This document shows positions 13,797 through 25,300 of a stretch of DNA of 64,000 nucleotides, piece after piece. The notes beneath the pieces were generated by a model. That model did not search any database. It had not been told where the DNA came from and worked only from the letters and a program-made list of their open reading frames with translations. The position numbers were made by a program, and so were the translations under genes. Within the stretch, counting starts at the first letter, position 1; every line of letters starts with the position of its first letter. This DNA comes from Cladocopium goreaui (taxonomy: Eukaryota > Sar > Dinophyceae > Suessiales > Symbiodiniaceae), in contig CAMXCT020006135.1 in the NCBI GenBank assembly GCA_947184155.2, positions 62,001 through 126,000 of the forward strand, written 5' to 3'.

Positions 13797-14075
13797 GTGA
13801 TGATGATGATGATGATGATGATTAGGATTTTTTTATTGTTAGTATTAGTATTATTATTATTAATATTATTATTATTATATATTTAATAATAATAATAATT
13901 ATTATTATATATTTAATAATAATTATTATTATTGTTATTATTATTTTTTATATTATATTATATTATATTATTATATTATATTACTATTAATTATTAATCA
14001 TCATCATTATACTATTATACTATGTTATGTTTTGTTATACTATATGGTATCATATTACATTATATTATTTTGGCA
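13797..14075. repeat. GAT microsatellite followed by AT-only palindromic tract
   Basis: A GAT run (13797-13823) passes into about 250 bp made almost only of A and T, with ATT/AAT trinucleotide runs and the pair TATATATTTAATAATAATAA repeated. The arms are self-complementary, so the tract could fold into hairpins. Confidence 0.8.
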
Positions 14076-14235
14076 ATTGGCCCAAAGTGGGTTACAAAAC
14101 AGATTACTGTAAAACATTGATTAGTGATTGGCCGACGACTGGCCAAAAATTACTGTAGCGTGATGGTAGTTGAACAACATTGAACAACCAACATCCAGTT
14201 TTCCTTAATTTCTTGCACTTTGACTTGTCTCTATC

Positions 14236-14425
14236 CAGAGATATTTTTGGAGCACAGGCTGCATCTCTCTCAGGCCCCCAAATCAAGTGCCACTGATAGG
14301 CTGCACCAGCCGTACCGGCAGCACGATTGGATAAGACGTTGCCTGCGACGCTGGTGCTCTCACGAGAGGTGGCAGACTTGGAGCAACCCGTTGGAACAGC
14401 TAGGTGTCCGACAATTCGAGGTGGA
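14236..14425 (+). CDS. possible exon, unidentified basic segment
   Basis: The frame reads PYRQHDWIRRCLRRWCSHER and continues QTWSNPLEQLGVRQFEVD. It is GC-richer than its surroundings and rich in Arg and Trp. The opposite strand is also open, so strand and coding status are uncertain. No domain was recognised. Confidence 0.3.
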
Positions 14426-14694
14426 TTCCACCTAACCCCAAAACAGTTCTTGTGATCTTAATGCATCATGATATATGAAGATGATTGAAGATGCATGATT
14501 CAACCATGACACCATGAGCTTCCTCTTTGATCGTCTAACCTGGCAATGGCCAAATCCAGCGATTGTACAGGATCTAACAGTAATCTACTGGTTGAGACAT
14601 GGGGATTTCCCATTGCCATTTTTGATTCCCAGCGGGTGCAGGTAAATCCTGATTTTCATGGATTGGATCCTAACTGCTGATTCTGAAAACAGAC

Positions 14695-14732
14695 AATGGA
14701 TGGATGGACGGACAGACAGACAGACAGATCGA
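14695..14732. repeat. GGAC/GACA tetranucleotide microsatellite
   Basis: A short run of TGGA, CGGA and CAGA units (GGACAGACAGACAGACAGAT). Confidence 0.8.
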
Positions 14733-15666
14733 TCACCAGCACCCCAACACACCCCCAGGCGTTGACGGAATGCACCACAGAGGCGTATACCATGGTGTCA
14801 GGGGTCATGCCACCTGTGGGACCATGTGTTGAACGGAGGTTTTGTTAATACGATGCCAAATTCGGCTGATTATGGCTGATTAAATACATACACATATACA
14901 TATACATAGTATACATGTACAAATATAAGAAACTGTCTTATCAAGCAGGACTTGACCCAAATCAAAGCAGGACTTAAGGTTTTGAGGTTTTGGTGTCCCT
15001 GAGGCTCAAGGATGGGAATAAATCATGTCATGTAATGATATGTAATGTAAATCAACCTTCAAATCATGTCATGTAAACCCAAGATTGAAAGGGAATAATC
15101 CACCAACCAACCAATCAAAAAAAATTGAAGGGATCATTAACCCACCGACCAATTGGTCTCTTCCAATCCATTCCCTCGTTTGAAATGGTGGGCAGCTGGC
15201 ACATCCTGGCATGCGCTGGCAGCAGCGCATTGGAGCATTGGAGCTCCAAGGACTTTTCCCCGATGCTTTGGTTGCTCACTGGGTCAGAGGGTCACGCCTC
15301 TGGCAAATAATTAAGAGAGATTAGGGCCACCACCCTTTCGCACAGCAAGATTTTAAAAAATATGATTTAATAAAAAGATAGGGTTGAGGATAATGTACTT
15401 GGGGGTTGTTTTAACATGCTTCACATCGAGATGGTTTTGCCCAGCCTGTAGCTGCTCATGCTGTTGCTACGTCTAAGAGTCTAAGTTGTAAACCACAAAT
15501 CCATTGCGGGCCAATTCTTGGCCTGCCTCAAATCGCGCCTGTTCACGGTCGGATCCCTGTGCCAAGACCTGCCGGTACACACGGCTGTAGATCCTGTTTC
15601 TCTCGCGGGTAGCCTGGGCCATGGCACCAGGTCAGAAAAATGAAAAATATTCAAAAAAAACAAAAA

Positions 15667-17855
15667 CTATAATAGCTGCAGTTTAGAAACCTCGCTTCTC
15701 TCTTTGCTCGCTGCCTTTGCATTCTTTCCCGGCTTGGCCTTAGCTTTTCCTTTTGCTTTCGCCTTTCCTTTGGCTTTGGGTTTTGCCTGGGAGGGCACTG
15801 CCTTAGCTGTGGATTTGGCCTTTGCTCGAGCTTTGGGTGCCTTCAGTTCTGGTTCTGCTTTTTTCGCTCGAGCTTTGGCAGAGCACTTTGCCGTGGGTGC
15901 CTTCAGTTCTCGTTCTGCTTTTTTCGCTCGAGCTTTGGCAGAGCACTTTGCCATGTGCTTCTCCTAGACAGAAAGTTTTGTGCCCTAGCACCCTAGACCC
16001 CAAAGTGCAAATTTAAGAAATGTTTGGAGCACGGTGGGAAAAATTCAGTTTTTTTTGGGTGTGATTTTCTGCAAACCAGGAAAGCAGTCCTTCGGCATAG
16101 GTTTTTCCTCCAAATCTGGCTTGTTGGTTTCAGCGGCCACAGCCACAGCGGTGCCATTGTTGGCAGGTAAGTCCTGGAAGGAAATTCAAACCCACAAAAA
16201 CTCGAGAATTGAAAAACTTGAGATTTCAAAACCACAAACCCCAATACCCCAACCCGCAAAGTCCTCAGTCAAAACTCCGGGCTGCTCTCCCAAGATCCAT
16301 GTTGTAGCAAGTGAGCTTGGTGTGCAAGGATCCTCACCATGCCCCTTCTTAGATGGAGTACTGAAGAGAGTGCCATTTGCCAATCTCTCCTGGAAACGCA
16401 AGGCATCTTGCACTTCTTGGCGCCCTTGGGAATCACTTGTGTTAACAATGACATAGGCATCCAAGGCTTTCATCAGAAGTTCGCCCTCCTTTCTACTGTG
16501 ATTCTTCTGAGGTTAAAGAGTGTTTCAGGGAGAAGCCACGAAGAAAATTAAGTTTGTACTTGCCAGTTATGAGATTGAACCAAAAACCTTTCTTTTCCCA
16601 GTCCTTGTCATGCAGTTCACAAGTCGTATTGCTTGGTTCCACTGCCTTGTCAATGTCAATGCTTGTCAACGTTGGGCCCTTGTCCGGAGTCACAAGATTG
16701 ATCTCGGTCTCATCCTGCGAAACTGGAGAAGCCAACATTGAAATGTGATGTATTTTCTTGGGACATTTAATCAGCCTACGGAAACCCTTGGAAGTTCCAA
16801 AGTAGAAAAAGGAAAAGTATGCTGCCAAATTACTTTGTGAGCTTCTGCAAGGAAAGACATGCATTCCTTCACACGGTGTTCATCAACTCCAGGATCCATA
16901 GTCTTGTTGAAGCCTGGCTCAGCTGCCAAGGTAGCAGGCTCTTCGTCCTCCATTCCATCACGGCGCTTTCCACCATGATGCTTCTTTTCCGATGCCTTCT
17001 CCTGACTGATAAGCCAACTTGTAAATAACAAACTGGCATTGAAAAAGATGAGTGCCAGATTGAACCCTGCAAAAAATGATTAAAAATGAATGAAGGTCCT
17101 TCTTGCTAGTCTTTGACCTTGGCTCTTTGTTTGCAGACTTCCCTTTCTTTGTCCTCTTTTTTGGTCCTTCTGCTCCGACATCATCCCCATCTTCTTCATC
17201 AATGTCATCATCTCTATCGTCTCCTCCACGGATGTCATCGGACAAGCCGTCGATTTCATCCTTCTTAAACTTTTTGGCAGGCTTTTTCATAACGGGAGGC
17301 TCTTCATCATCCTCACCGACCTTTCTGCTCTTGGATTTCTTTTTTCCCCCTTCGTCATCCTTCTTCCCCTTGCTTTTCTTCTCTGCTTTTTTCTTTGAAA
17401 CTTCTGCCTCAGGACTTTCATGATTTCCTCCGCCCGACATCTCCTCTGAAGAGCTAGCAATGTCACAGCGCGTCAAAAGCCTTCTTGTACCTGGGATCAG
17501 GGAATCACTAGGTATCAGGAAAGGATGCAGGAAAGGTTTTAAGTTTGCAATTAAAAAGCAAATACCATGGGCAGGAACTTAGAAAATTTCTAGCTTTGAC
17601 CTAGTTGCTGGGTCTCGTGCTGGATGCTGCCGATGCAGATGTATCAGCTTTAGCTCTGGCTTTTGCTGTAGCAGCCACCGATGGTGAAGTAAGCAAGGAT
17701 TGGTAATTCGAGATGTCAAACGATGGGGTTACCACAGCGCTGCCATGGGGCCCTGATACAGCCCTGTGTGGTGTATTCATGTTTGGCCACTTGAATCCAA
17801 AAAGATCTCGAAAATGACATGGTGATATGCAAGCTAAGTATGTTATTGCCAACAC
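15667..17855 (-). CDS. lysine/alanine/aspartate-rich chromatin-like protein, multi-exon
   Basis: Exons are read on the minus strand. About 17855-17610 ends in an Ala/Lys-rich tail (AATAKARAKADTSASAASS). 17497-17120 starts after a GATCCCAG acceptor and encodes a Lys/Glu/Asp-rich block with KKPAKKFKKDEIDG. About 17012-16830 reads EKASEKKHHGGKRRDGMEDE. About 16727-16600 reads DETEINLVTPDKGPTLTS. About 16490-16350 contains KALDAYVIVNTSDSQGRQEV. About 16160-16075 reads NNGTAVAVAAETNKPDLEEK. The last exon, about 15960-15667, has an AKCSAKARAKKAE unit twice, then a Lys/Ala tail like the C-terminus of histone H1, and a TAA stop. The composition suggests a nuclear DNA- or RNA-binding protein, but no folded domain is recognised. 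The true first exon is not found, and fusion to the upstream gene cannot be excluded. It sits third in a one-strand cluster. Confidence 0.5.
15840..15955 (-). repeat. tandem duplication inside the last exon
   Basis: A segment of about 66 bp encoding AKCSAKARAKKAE plus ELKAP occurs twice in direct repeat with few changes. This lengthens the basic tail of the chromatin-like protein. Confidence 0.75.
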
Positions 17856-18530
17856 ATTGTTTTTGAAGGATCACCTGCTTTTTTCATGGGGGCTGGTATT
17901 GCCAATTCTCTTTTGTGGGTGTTTATCCCATAACTGCAGTGGTAAAATGCTGTGCATTGTGGGAACTACCAATGGTATAAATATTGTTTCCACGCTTCTT
18001 ATTCCTGTCACTGCCCAATGAGTTTGTATCGATCGCGGGTGTTATCACCCTTCCTGGCCATATGCACTGTTCTCAGTGCAAAGTCAAAAGCCCACTAGCT
18101 AGGCATCCATCAGCCCAGCCAACCCAAAGTACCGTACGGATACTGTAAGCCATCTCCCCAAGCAGTTGCTATGAGTTCTTGGAAAACAATTTCTTTACAT
18201 CTAAGTTGTTGGGTGAACCTATGTTGAGATCAAAAGATCATCCAGGGGTTGCTTACATCACAAACCTAACATTCAAACTTATCAGACAAGCTGATACATT
18301 TCATCAGCCTGCCCCTCGAAGTTGCTCACGAGCACTGCGACAGGACGAACTGGGATGAGATCCTTTGCCCCATTCTGATCAGCCTGAAGCCTGGCGCAAA
18401 GATGGGATGCTGTGGTCTGATAGTATCCCAGGGGTGATAGTTAACATACAGACGATAATAACCTTATCGTCTGTAACATTCTTCGATGGTTTTTCTATGT
18501 TTTTCTATTTCCAAAACTTTACACAACATA

Positions 18531-19110
18531 AAGAATAGTTGTAACCCAGTTGTAATTCTTGTAGCCAAGGGGTGATAGTTGTAGCCCAATGGTGATTGTT
18601 GTAACCCGGGGGTGGTAGTTGCAACCCAGTGGTGATTATTGTAATCCACAGGTGATAGTTGTAACCCAATGGAAATTACTATAACCAAGGGATGATAGTT
18701 GTAACCCAATGGTGATTGTTGTAACCCGGGGGTGGTAGTTGCAACCCAATGGTGATTATTGTAATCCACATGTGATAGTTGTAACCCAATGGAAATTATT
18801 ACAACCAAGGGATGATAGTCGTAACCCAATGGTGATTGTTGTAACCTGGGGTGATAGTTGCAACCCAGTGGTGATTATTGTAATCCACAGGTGATAGTTG
18901 TAACCCAATAGAATTTAATATAATCAAGGGATGATAGTTGTAACATGTTGTAACCCAATGGTGATTGTTGTAACTAACCCAGAAGTTATAACCCAGTGGT
19001 GGTTTTTGCAATCCAGTGGTGGCTATTGTCACCAAGGGATGATAGTTGTAACCCAATGGTGATAGTTGTTGTGACCCAATGGTGATAATTGAGCTCCAGG
19101 GCAAAAAAAA
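18531..19110. repeat. 20-bp tandem repeat with 120-bp higher-order period
   Basis: The basic unit is close to GTTGTAACCCAATGGTGATT. Marker blocks (GTAACCCGGGGGTGGTAGTT at 18601 and 18721, and a variant at 18841) recur exactly every 120 bp, so six variant 20-mers form a higher-order repeat. The array is more diverged toward both ends. It lies between the end of the DUF7869-type gene and the chromatin-like gene. Confidence 0.85.
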
Positions 19111-19329
19111 CAATTAGTGGTGAGGACTGCGACCCAGGAGCACTTGGCTTAACAGCCCATTAGCTTGATTTTGAAAAGCACAGTAGACATTGACAATCAT
19201 TGATACATTAGCCTGTTGATGCCGGGATTTTGTCAATCATAATAACGTAGTAACCCAGTAACATAGAAACACATCCAATGTACTTTTTGGCACAGATGGC
19301 ACCTCATGCGCCAGCAAAGCTTCAGATTT

Positions 19330-22300
19330 TCACTGGTCCTCAGCTTGGTGATGGCCAACTTTGCGCCAAACGTTGTAGCTGAAGCGTTTCCCTGCAGGGG
19401 GCAAAGACTGAAGTGATAGTGAAGCGCCTTCTGAAACCCAATTCTTTACTGTTTTCCCCCTGCGGAAAAAACATGTAAAAACTACATTGCTTTGTAAACT
19501 TCTATATGTTTTTATTTTGTAAGCTGCTATCCTGTTTTTGTTTGATCCTTCCCCCAGCCTTCCTGCGCTTTGTCTCCTTGGGAGGGTCCAGCACAAAGCA
19601 AACTGCCTTCTGAACGGTACACCTGAAAGAAGAACTTCCCTCGGGCTTGTCCATGTTATGCATGGAAAGTTTCACATTGACTTCACCCGCATTCTCGAGA
19701 TCACTGATTGCAGACCCCAAGGTCACCACCTGTACAGAATAATAAGAAGCACAAGCTGCAATAATTCCATTCAGGGAGCAAGAAGCCACAAAAACAAATC
19801 AAAGAACAAAAACATACCAAAAAAAACGCACACAAGTTGGTGTTGTATCTTATTGTATCCAGGCACTTTTCCAAAGACATCCAACTTGCGAATATGCTCT
19901 GGTAGTCGTCGGTCAGGCTCTAAGATGCAGTAGTCATCGCTGGAGCTGATGTTGTAAGACACCCAGCGACCGGTGAGATCACTTTGGACATCTTTGGCAT
20001 CTGGCCCTTCACAGAAATCCCCACTTCCAAACCCAAAGAGCTCGGTCAGGCCTCGCATTTCAAAGCTGCTGGCCTGCCTCTTGTTCTCGTTGACTGCAGC
20101 CCAAAGGAGTTCTTGCTGAACATCATAAATCAACTTGAACGCACCGCAGCACAGCACATGCCTCCGGCTTGCAAAAAACAACGAAATCAAACTATGGGAA
20201 CAGAACATTCCCAGAACATTCCCAGAACAAAAAACATTTTTCAATGGCCAAGAAACTTCTCCTGGATTGTGGCCTCATGCTCTGCCAGTTTCACTGTCTT
20301 GTCAACCTTCAACTTCTTTGCTGCTGGTGCTTCCTCATTGCTCTCACCACCTTGATCTTTCTCAAAGTAGGATGAAAAAATGTTAAGGAGTTGCATGGAG
20401 TTGCACACTACAAATCGGAAAATGTTGAAATGAAAACCATGAAACCAAAATAATGCTTTGAAAAACATGTTTGACAAAACTTCTGAATGCCAATGTAAGA
20501 TACTCCCTCCTTCTGCATGACCTCTCTTGAGTCCCTGTGGATTGTATTTCTTGTTGTGCTCTGCCACCAGGGATGCAATCTCATTCGAGAACATGTCAGA
20601 AGAAGCCCAGTAATCCACCAGGTTCTGTTTGATCACCAGGCCATTGGGTACAGGAATGCACACCTGAAAGTCCGGGCTCGGGATGTCATTGCTGGACTGC
20701 TTCAGCTCACTGACCACTTGCTCAAATTCTGGAAAGCCTGGTAGTCGCAAACTTCCACCCCTGGCCATCGAATAGGCTTTTTGGCCGATGGCCGCAGCAC
20801 AATAGCTTGCCTCGTGTGAGCTGTGGCAAGCCGTAGAGCACGCAAATTTGTGTCCTGACAACCCCCAGCAGGCATGACTAAAATGTTGGGATTACCAAAT
20901 CAACAGTGGGACATCATGTTAAACACTTTGAAACCTGGTAGATGGGTAGATTCATTCCCCCCCCTCATACCCCAATTGCTCCTGCAGCTACCTTGCTCAT
21001 AGCGTAACATGCTGGAAAACCATCATAGCCCAGAAGATCCAGAATCACGTTGCTGGTCTCACCATCTTCAGAGCTGAGCAATCCTCCCACGATCTTGTCC
21101 ACCACGCTGTACCCGGCGAGGTGCTCAGGGGAACAGAAGTGAGGAATCAAAAATGTGATAACTAAAACCTTTTACAGAAGGCCCCAATTATTTGGACAAA
21201 CATGCCTGCTTCAGCTCCTGCACGCGAGTCAGTCGAGAGTCAACTGCAAACTTGTTCGAGGTCTTCTCTCCCTTCAGCATTTCACTCCTTGAAGTAGAAT
21301 GTTTAAAATTACAAAATAATCATTGATATAATAATTTATTATTATCTTACTTTGTTTGGTGAGCTGCTTTCCAAGAAAAGCCCGGATTGGGTGGGACCTG
21401 AAAAGAAACAATGAAAAAAAAACGCAACCTAGAAGCCTTGGGAGCATTCCCACTCCATGAACAACTCCCGACTTGTAGACAGGCGACTTTGTGAAGTAGT
21501 TGGTCCGGTCTGAGCTAGTGACAAGCAGGCCTGAATGGTATCCTTCACGGGTTCCATATACGGAGGCAGGGTCAAAGAAGATGGAGACTGGACGAACCTG
21601 TCAGGGATAGTGTTGAAAAATGTCAGATGTTGAAGGCATTGAAAGAGAAAAACGACTTGTGTTAAAAAAAAACTATTTTGCAACCCCTGCCCGCAAGTCC
21701 CTCTGCGGTTCCATGAACATGCACTGCAACTTGTACCTGAAGTCCCGCAGAATTGCATCAGCAGATGTGTTGGCTGTGCAATCATCTTCATCCTGCTCGT
21801 TGTCACTGCCTGCCCAAGTTGCAAAAAACAAACCTTGATCATTTGAACAGGCCTAGCCATGCAAGCAAACTAGTTACTAGTTCAGAAAACTATGTATCGC
21901 ACTCTGCCTTCCGCTTTCTTCACATCACTGTCCAACTCTTCCTTCTCATTCTCTGCCTCATCTTTCCTTAGGAATTGAGGGAACAACCAACAGTTTGAAA
22001 CCAAAATCAAGAAAAACACACCAACAAAAACGACAAGAGAAAATGGAATACGGAAACTTTGACCGAAGTATCTTTGGTGATGCGCGCAAGTCAGAAGCTC
22101 TGTTTGGCAAGAGCACAACTGCCACAGCATTTCGAGGAAAACTGTGAAGAAACTGTGTGACTTGGTCCAGGGTGAAGACCAACTTCTTTCCCGACACCAC
22201 ACCTGTGCACACGTAGTTGATCCATAAGAACAAGCGTTCCTGATCTGTTCGGCGAACTCCTTGTCCAAATGAAGTCAACGTTTGCTGGAGCCACGGTTCG

Positions 22301-25300
22301 TTCTTTGCTGGGTATGTGTTGGCATCACCTTCCACCTCTACTCCTGCATATGGCATTTTTAGATATTTTGGGGCATTGGAAGGGAAGCTCATGACTGGAT
22401 TTAGAGAAGGGTGCTCACTTATTGAATTTGTGTTTATGACGGATAGACAACTCCATTATCAATAAAGCAAACTTACAAGGGTAACCCAATCAGCTTGCCA
22501 ACTTTTTTTCGGGCCCCAAAGTGGTAACACATAGGGAAATAAAACGCAAGCAAGCTGATTGGTTTGCCTGGATTTTTTGGAGCCCTCCAAAGACACCTGT
22601 CCTTGGGCTGTTCTGGACAATGATACATCCCATGTGGGCACAGCATCTTCCAAGAACTCATTGACCAGGCGCCACGCAGTTGTGTGCATTTTCTACAGGG
22701 AACAAGTCATAAATGGCACTTGACCCAAAGTGTTGGGGCACCCCAGTGTTTAATTACATGAGGTCACAAACCCAAGAATAAAACATAATCTATAAAGAAC
22801 ATTAAAGAACTATAAAAGATGTTTTCCAGATATTCCTCAACCTGTCAATGGGTAGCAAACAATATACAGTATCACACGCTTGACTTGGAATACAAACCAA
22901 GGACAATGACATTTTGAACTCTGGCCTCAAGACTATGCACCAGGACTGACCGGGCACGGGCTGAATTCATGTCAGCGGTGGCCAAGTACTTGTCCTGCAT
23001 CACCTGGTCATTGGCAAGGTTGGTGGCAAATAGGTTGAAGCCTGCCTGTAGGGAACTGCGCCGAGCATTGTTCACCGTGCTTTGAGCAGAGATTAAATGC
23101 TCCTCTTGTTGTCGGCCACATGCTTCTTGAACGAATGACAACTTTCTGTAGTCGAAGTTTTCGTCCAATCCTTTCCTGGGTAACCCGAATTACAACCCTT
23201 TTCAAAATTAGAAATTGAGAAATCTGGTGTTGCACTGATCTAGCGTAAACAGTGTAAATTTCTTTTTCATTGGCTCTGAACAAAATCCCAGAGTGGNNNN
23301 NNNNNNNNNNNNNNNNNNNNNNNNNNNNNNNNNNNNNNNNNNNNNNNNNNNNNNNNNNNNNNNNNNNNNNNNNNNNNNNNNNNNNNNNNNNNNNNNTGTT
23401 CATTTTGATTGTCATGTTTTGAAAAATATAACGTTAACCATTGTTTGAGGGAACATTTGATCAGAAACTTGCCTCCTCCATGCGAGAAATCAGAGCCTGC
23501 TTGATGGAAAACCCATTGCTGGCAGCCTGATGGATACAAACCACTTAAAGATAAACAACACCAAATCACCCCAACCATGACAAACAAAATATTTGGCCTG
23601 GTAACTTCCGAGCCAGCAGGACCAGGCACTTCCTGCGCCATCTCTGCCATCAGCGTGGACGCTGCGCAGATGCCACTGAGCTTGAGGATAAATGGAGCTG
23701 GAGAACTCGAATACCAATGGTGCTTTGCGCTGGCAACTAGCACACTTGGTTTAGACTGGTCTTTTTTTTGCAATGGCAAAACCTAAAACACTACAGTAGC
23801 TCTTTTCAATTGCAATTGGTCCTTAATGGTAGCGATGAAACCGAACTTGCATTGTATGCACTGTGTGGACCTGAGCATTTGCCAGAACCACTGCACCCCT
23901 TTGGATTCCCACAGGGTTGGTTAAAAGAAATTGGATTTGGGGCGGAGGTGACCTGGGAAGTGCCACAGCCCCAGCCAATTGACGAAGATAATGGATACCA
24001 CGTCCATAGTGACTGTAATGTTCCTCCAGGTATTCAGCGACCTCCAATATAATCTCTTTTCTCTCATCGTCCAAGTATTGAGCAACCCCTGCAGGGTGGT
24101 ATCACCAATTAGGAACTGGTTTGTTTTCAGAATTTACCATTAAAATTGAATTATAATAATTGCTAATTCTTTGCTAATAATTACCATAAAAAATTACATG
24201 ATTTGATCTTGGGGACCTAAACAGCGAAATTGACATAACCCCCTCGTCCTGGCACTTGGTTTGAAGCAATGCGACGTATGTGCTCTGCACTTGTATCAGC
24301 TTTGGCCCCTGGCCATACCACCAATGGATCTTGGCATAGCTCAGACTCAGAAACAAAGGCCTTGACCAAAAGAAAGACATCGTTGGAAGACTCACCACCA
24401 AATCTGGGAGGCACTCTGTTTGCAACTTGTGCCAGTAGATGTTGGGGCATACCTTAGGAGTTCCATGTGCAGCCAATGCATTCAATGTTTTCAAACCGTA
24501 TTCAATTGCAGGGATCAAAGCTGCTATTAGTTCGGTGTGAGGTATTATCACGCCTGGCAAAAGTAAAGCTATGAGGGATCTCCAGAACATCCTTGATGTT
24601 TCGCTTTCTGTAGGCCCCACTCAATGTAGAAAATTTTGCCATGGAATCAGTCCAATTCCTGACACTGGTGACGTAGTCCACCTGAAAATCCAAGCCAGTT
24701 TTTTCAAAATTGCCACGTAGTCGCTGAATTAGCCACCTTAGAATTTGGTAAAATTGGGGCATTTCCCTGTTCTGATAAAATTCATGCACCCACAAGTCAT
24801 TGCTAGTGCGATTTGCGAGCAGCTAAGCACAAAGCTTCATAATGTCGGTGGGTGTTTGCCTTGGCTTTTCGCCCCAAAGAGTTGGGATTGGTCGGGGGTG
24901 GTTTGGCTATGTTTGGCTGTGTTGCACTGACTACTTCCTGCTAAGGTACATGTCTTCATCAGCTTGACGTATCAGCTTCGATACCATGCCGAAAAACGCA
25001 TCTTAGACAATGTGCACTCAGGACGCTTGGCTTTTCAAAGGCATACTGCTATGGGCATCCATTCCTTTGTCAAATTACGTGTGTTTATTTTTAACTAAGA
25101 TGATGACCCACGTCTTCGTGAGTGTGGCCAACAACCAGTGACTCATGGGATATTGTAGCAAAATGCCGGGCAGATATGAGACTGCAGCAGTACTGCCCAA
25201 GGAAGGCATTGCGAAATTCCTTAGTGTGTTGTGATCCATAGATTTCCAACATGTTGGACTTACAATAACCTGTGCCACCTAGAGAAAAAAGACAGCATTT

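Noticed and set aside
20500-20861. Continuous 206-codon minus frame beginning MSGHKFACS
   Set aside because: Its first third is a shadow: another minus frame there reads RPSAKKPIRWPGVEVCDYQ. The frame also crosses likely introns. Only the later parts (VCIPVPNGLVIKQNLVDYW, APAAKKLKVDK) fit the family.
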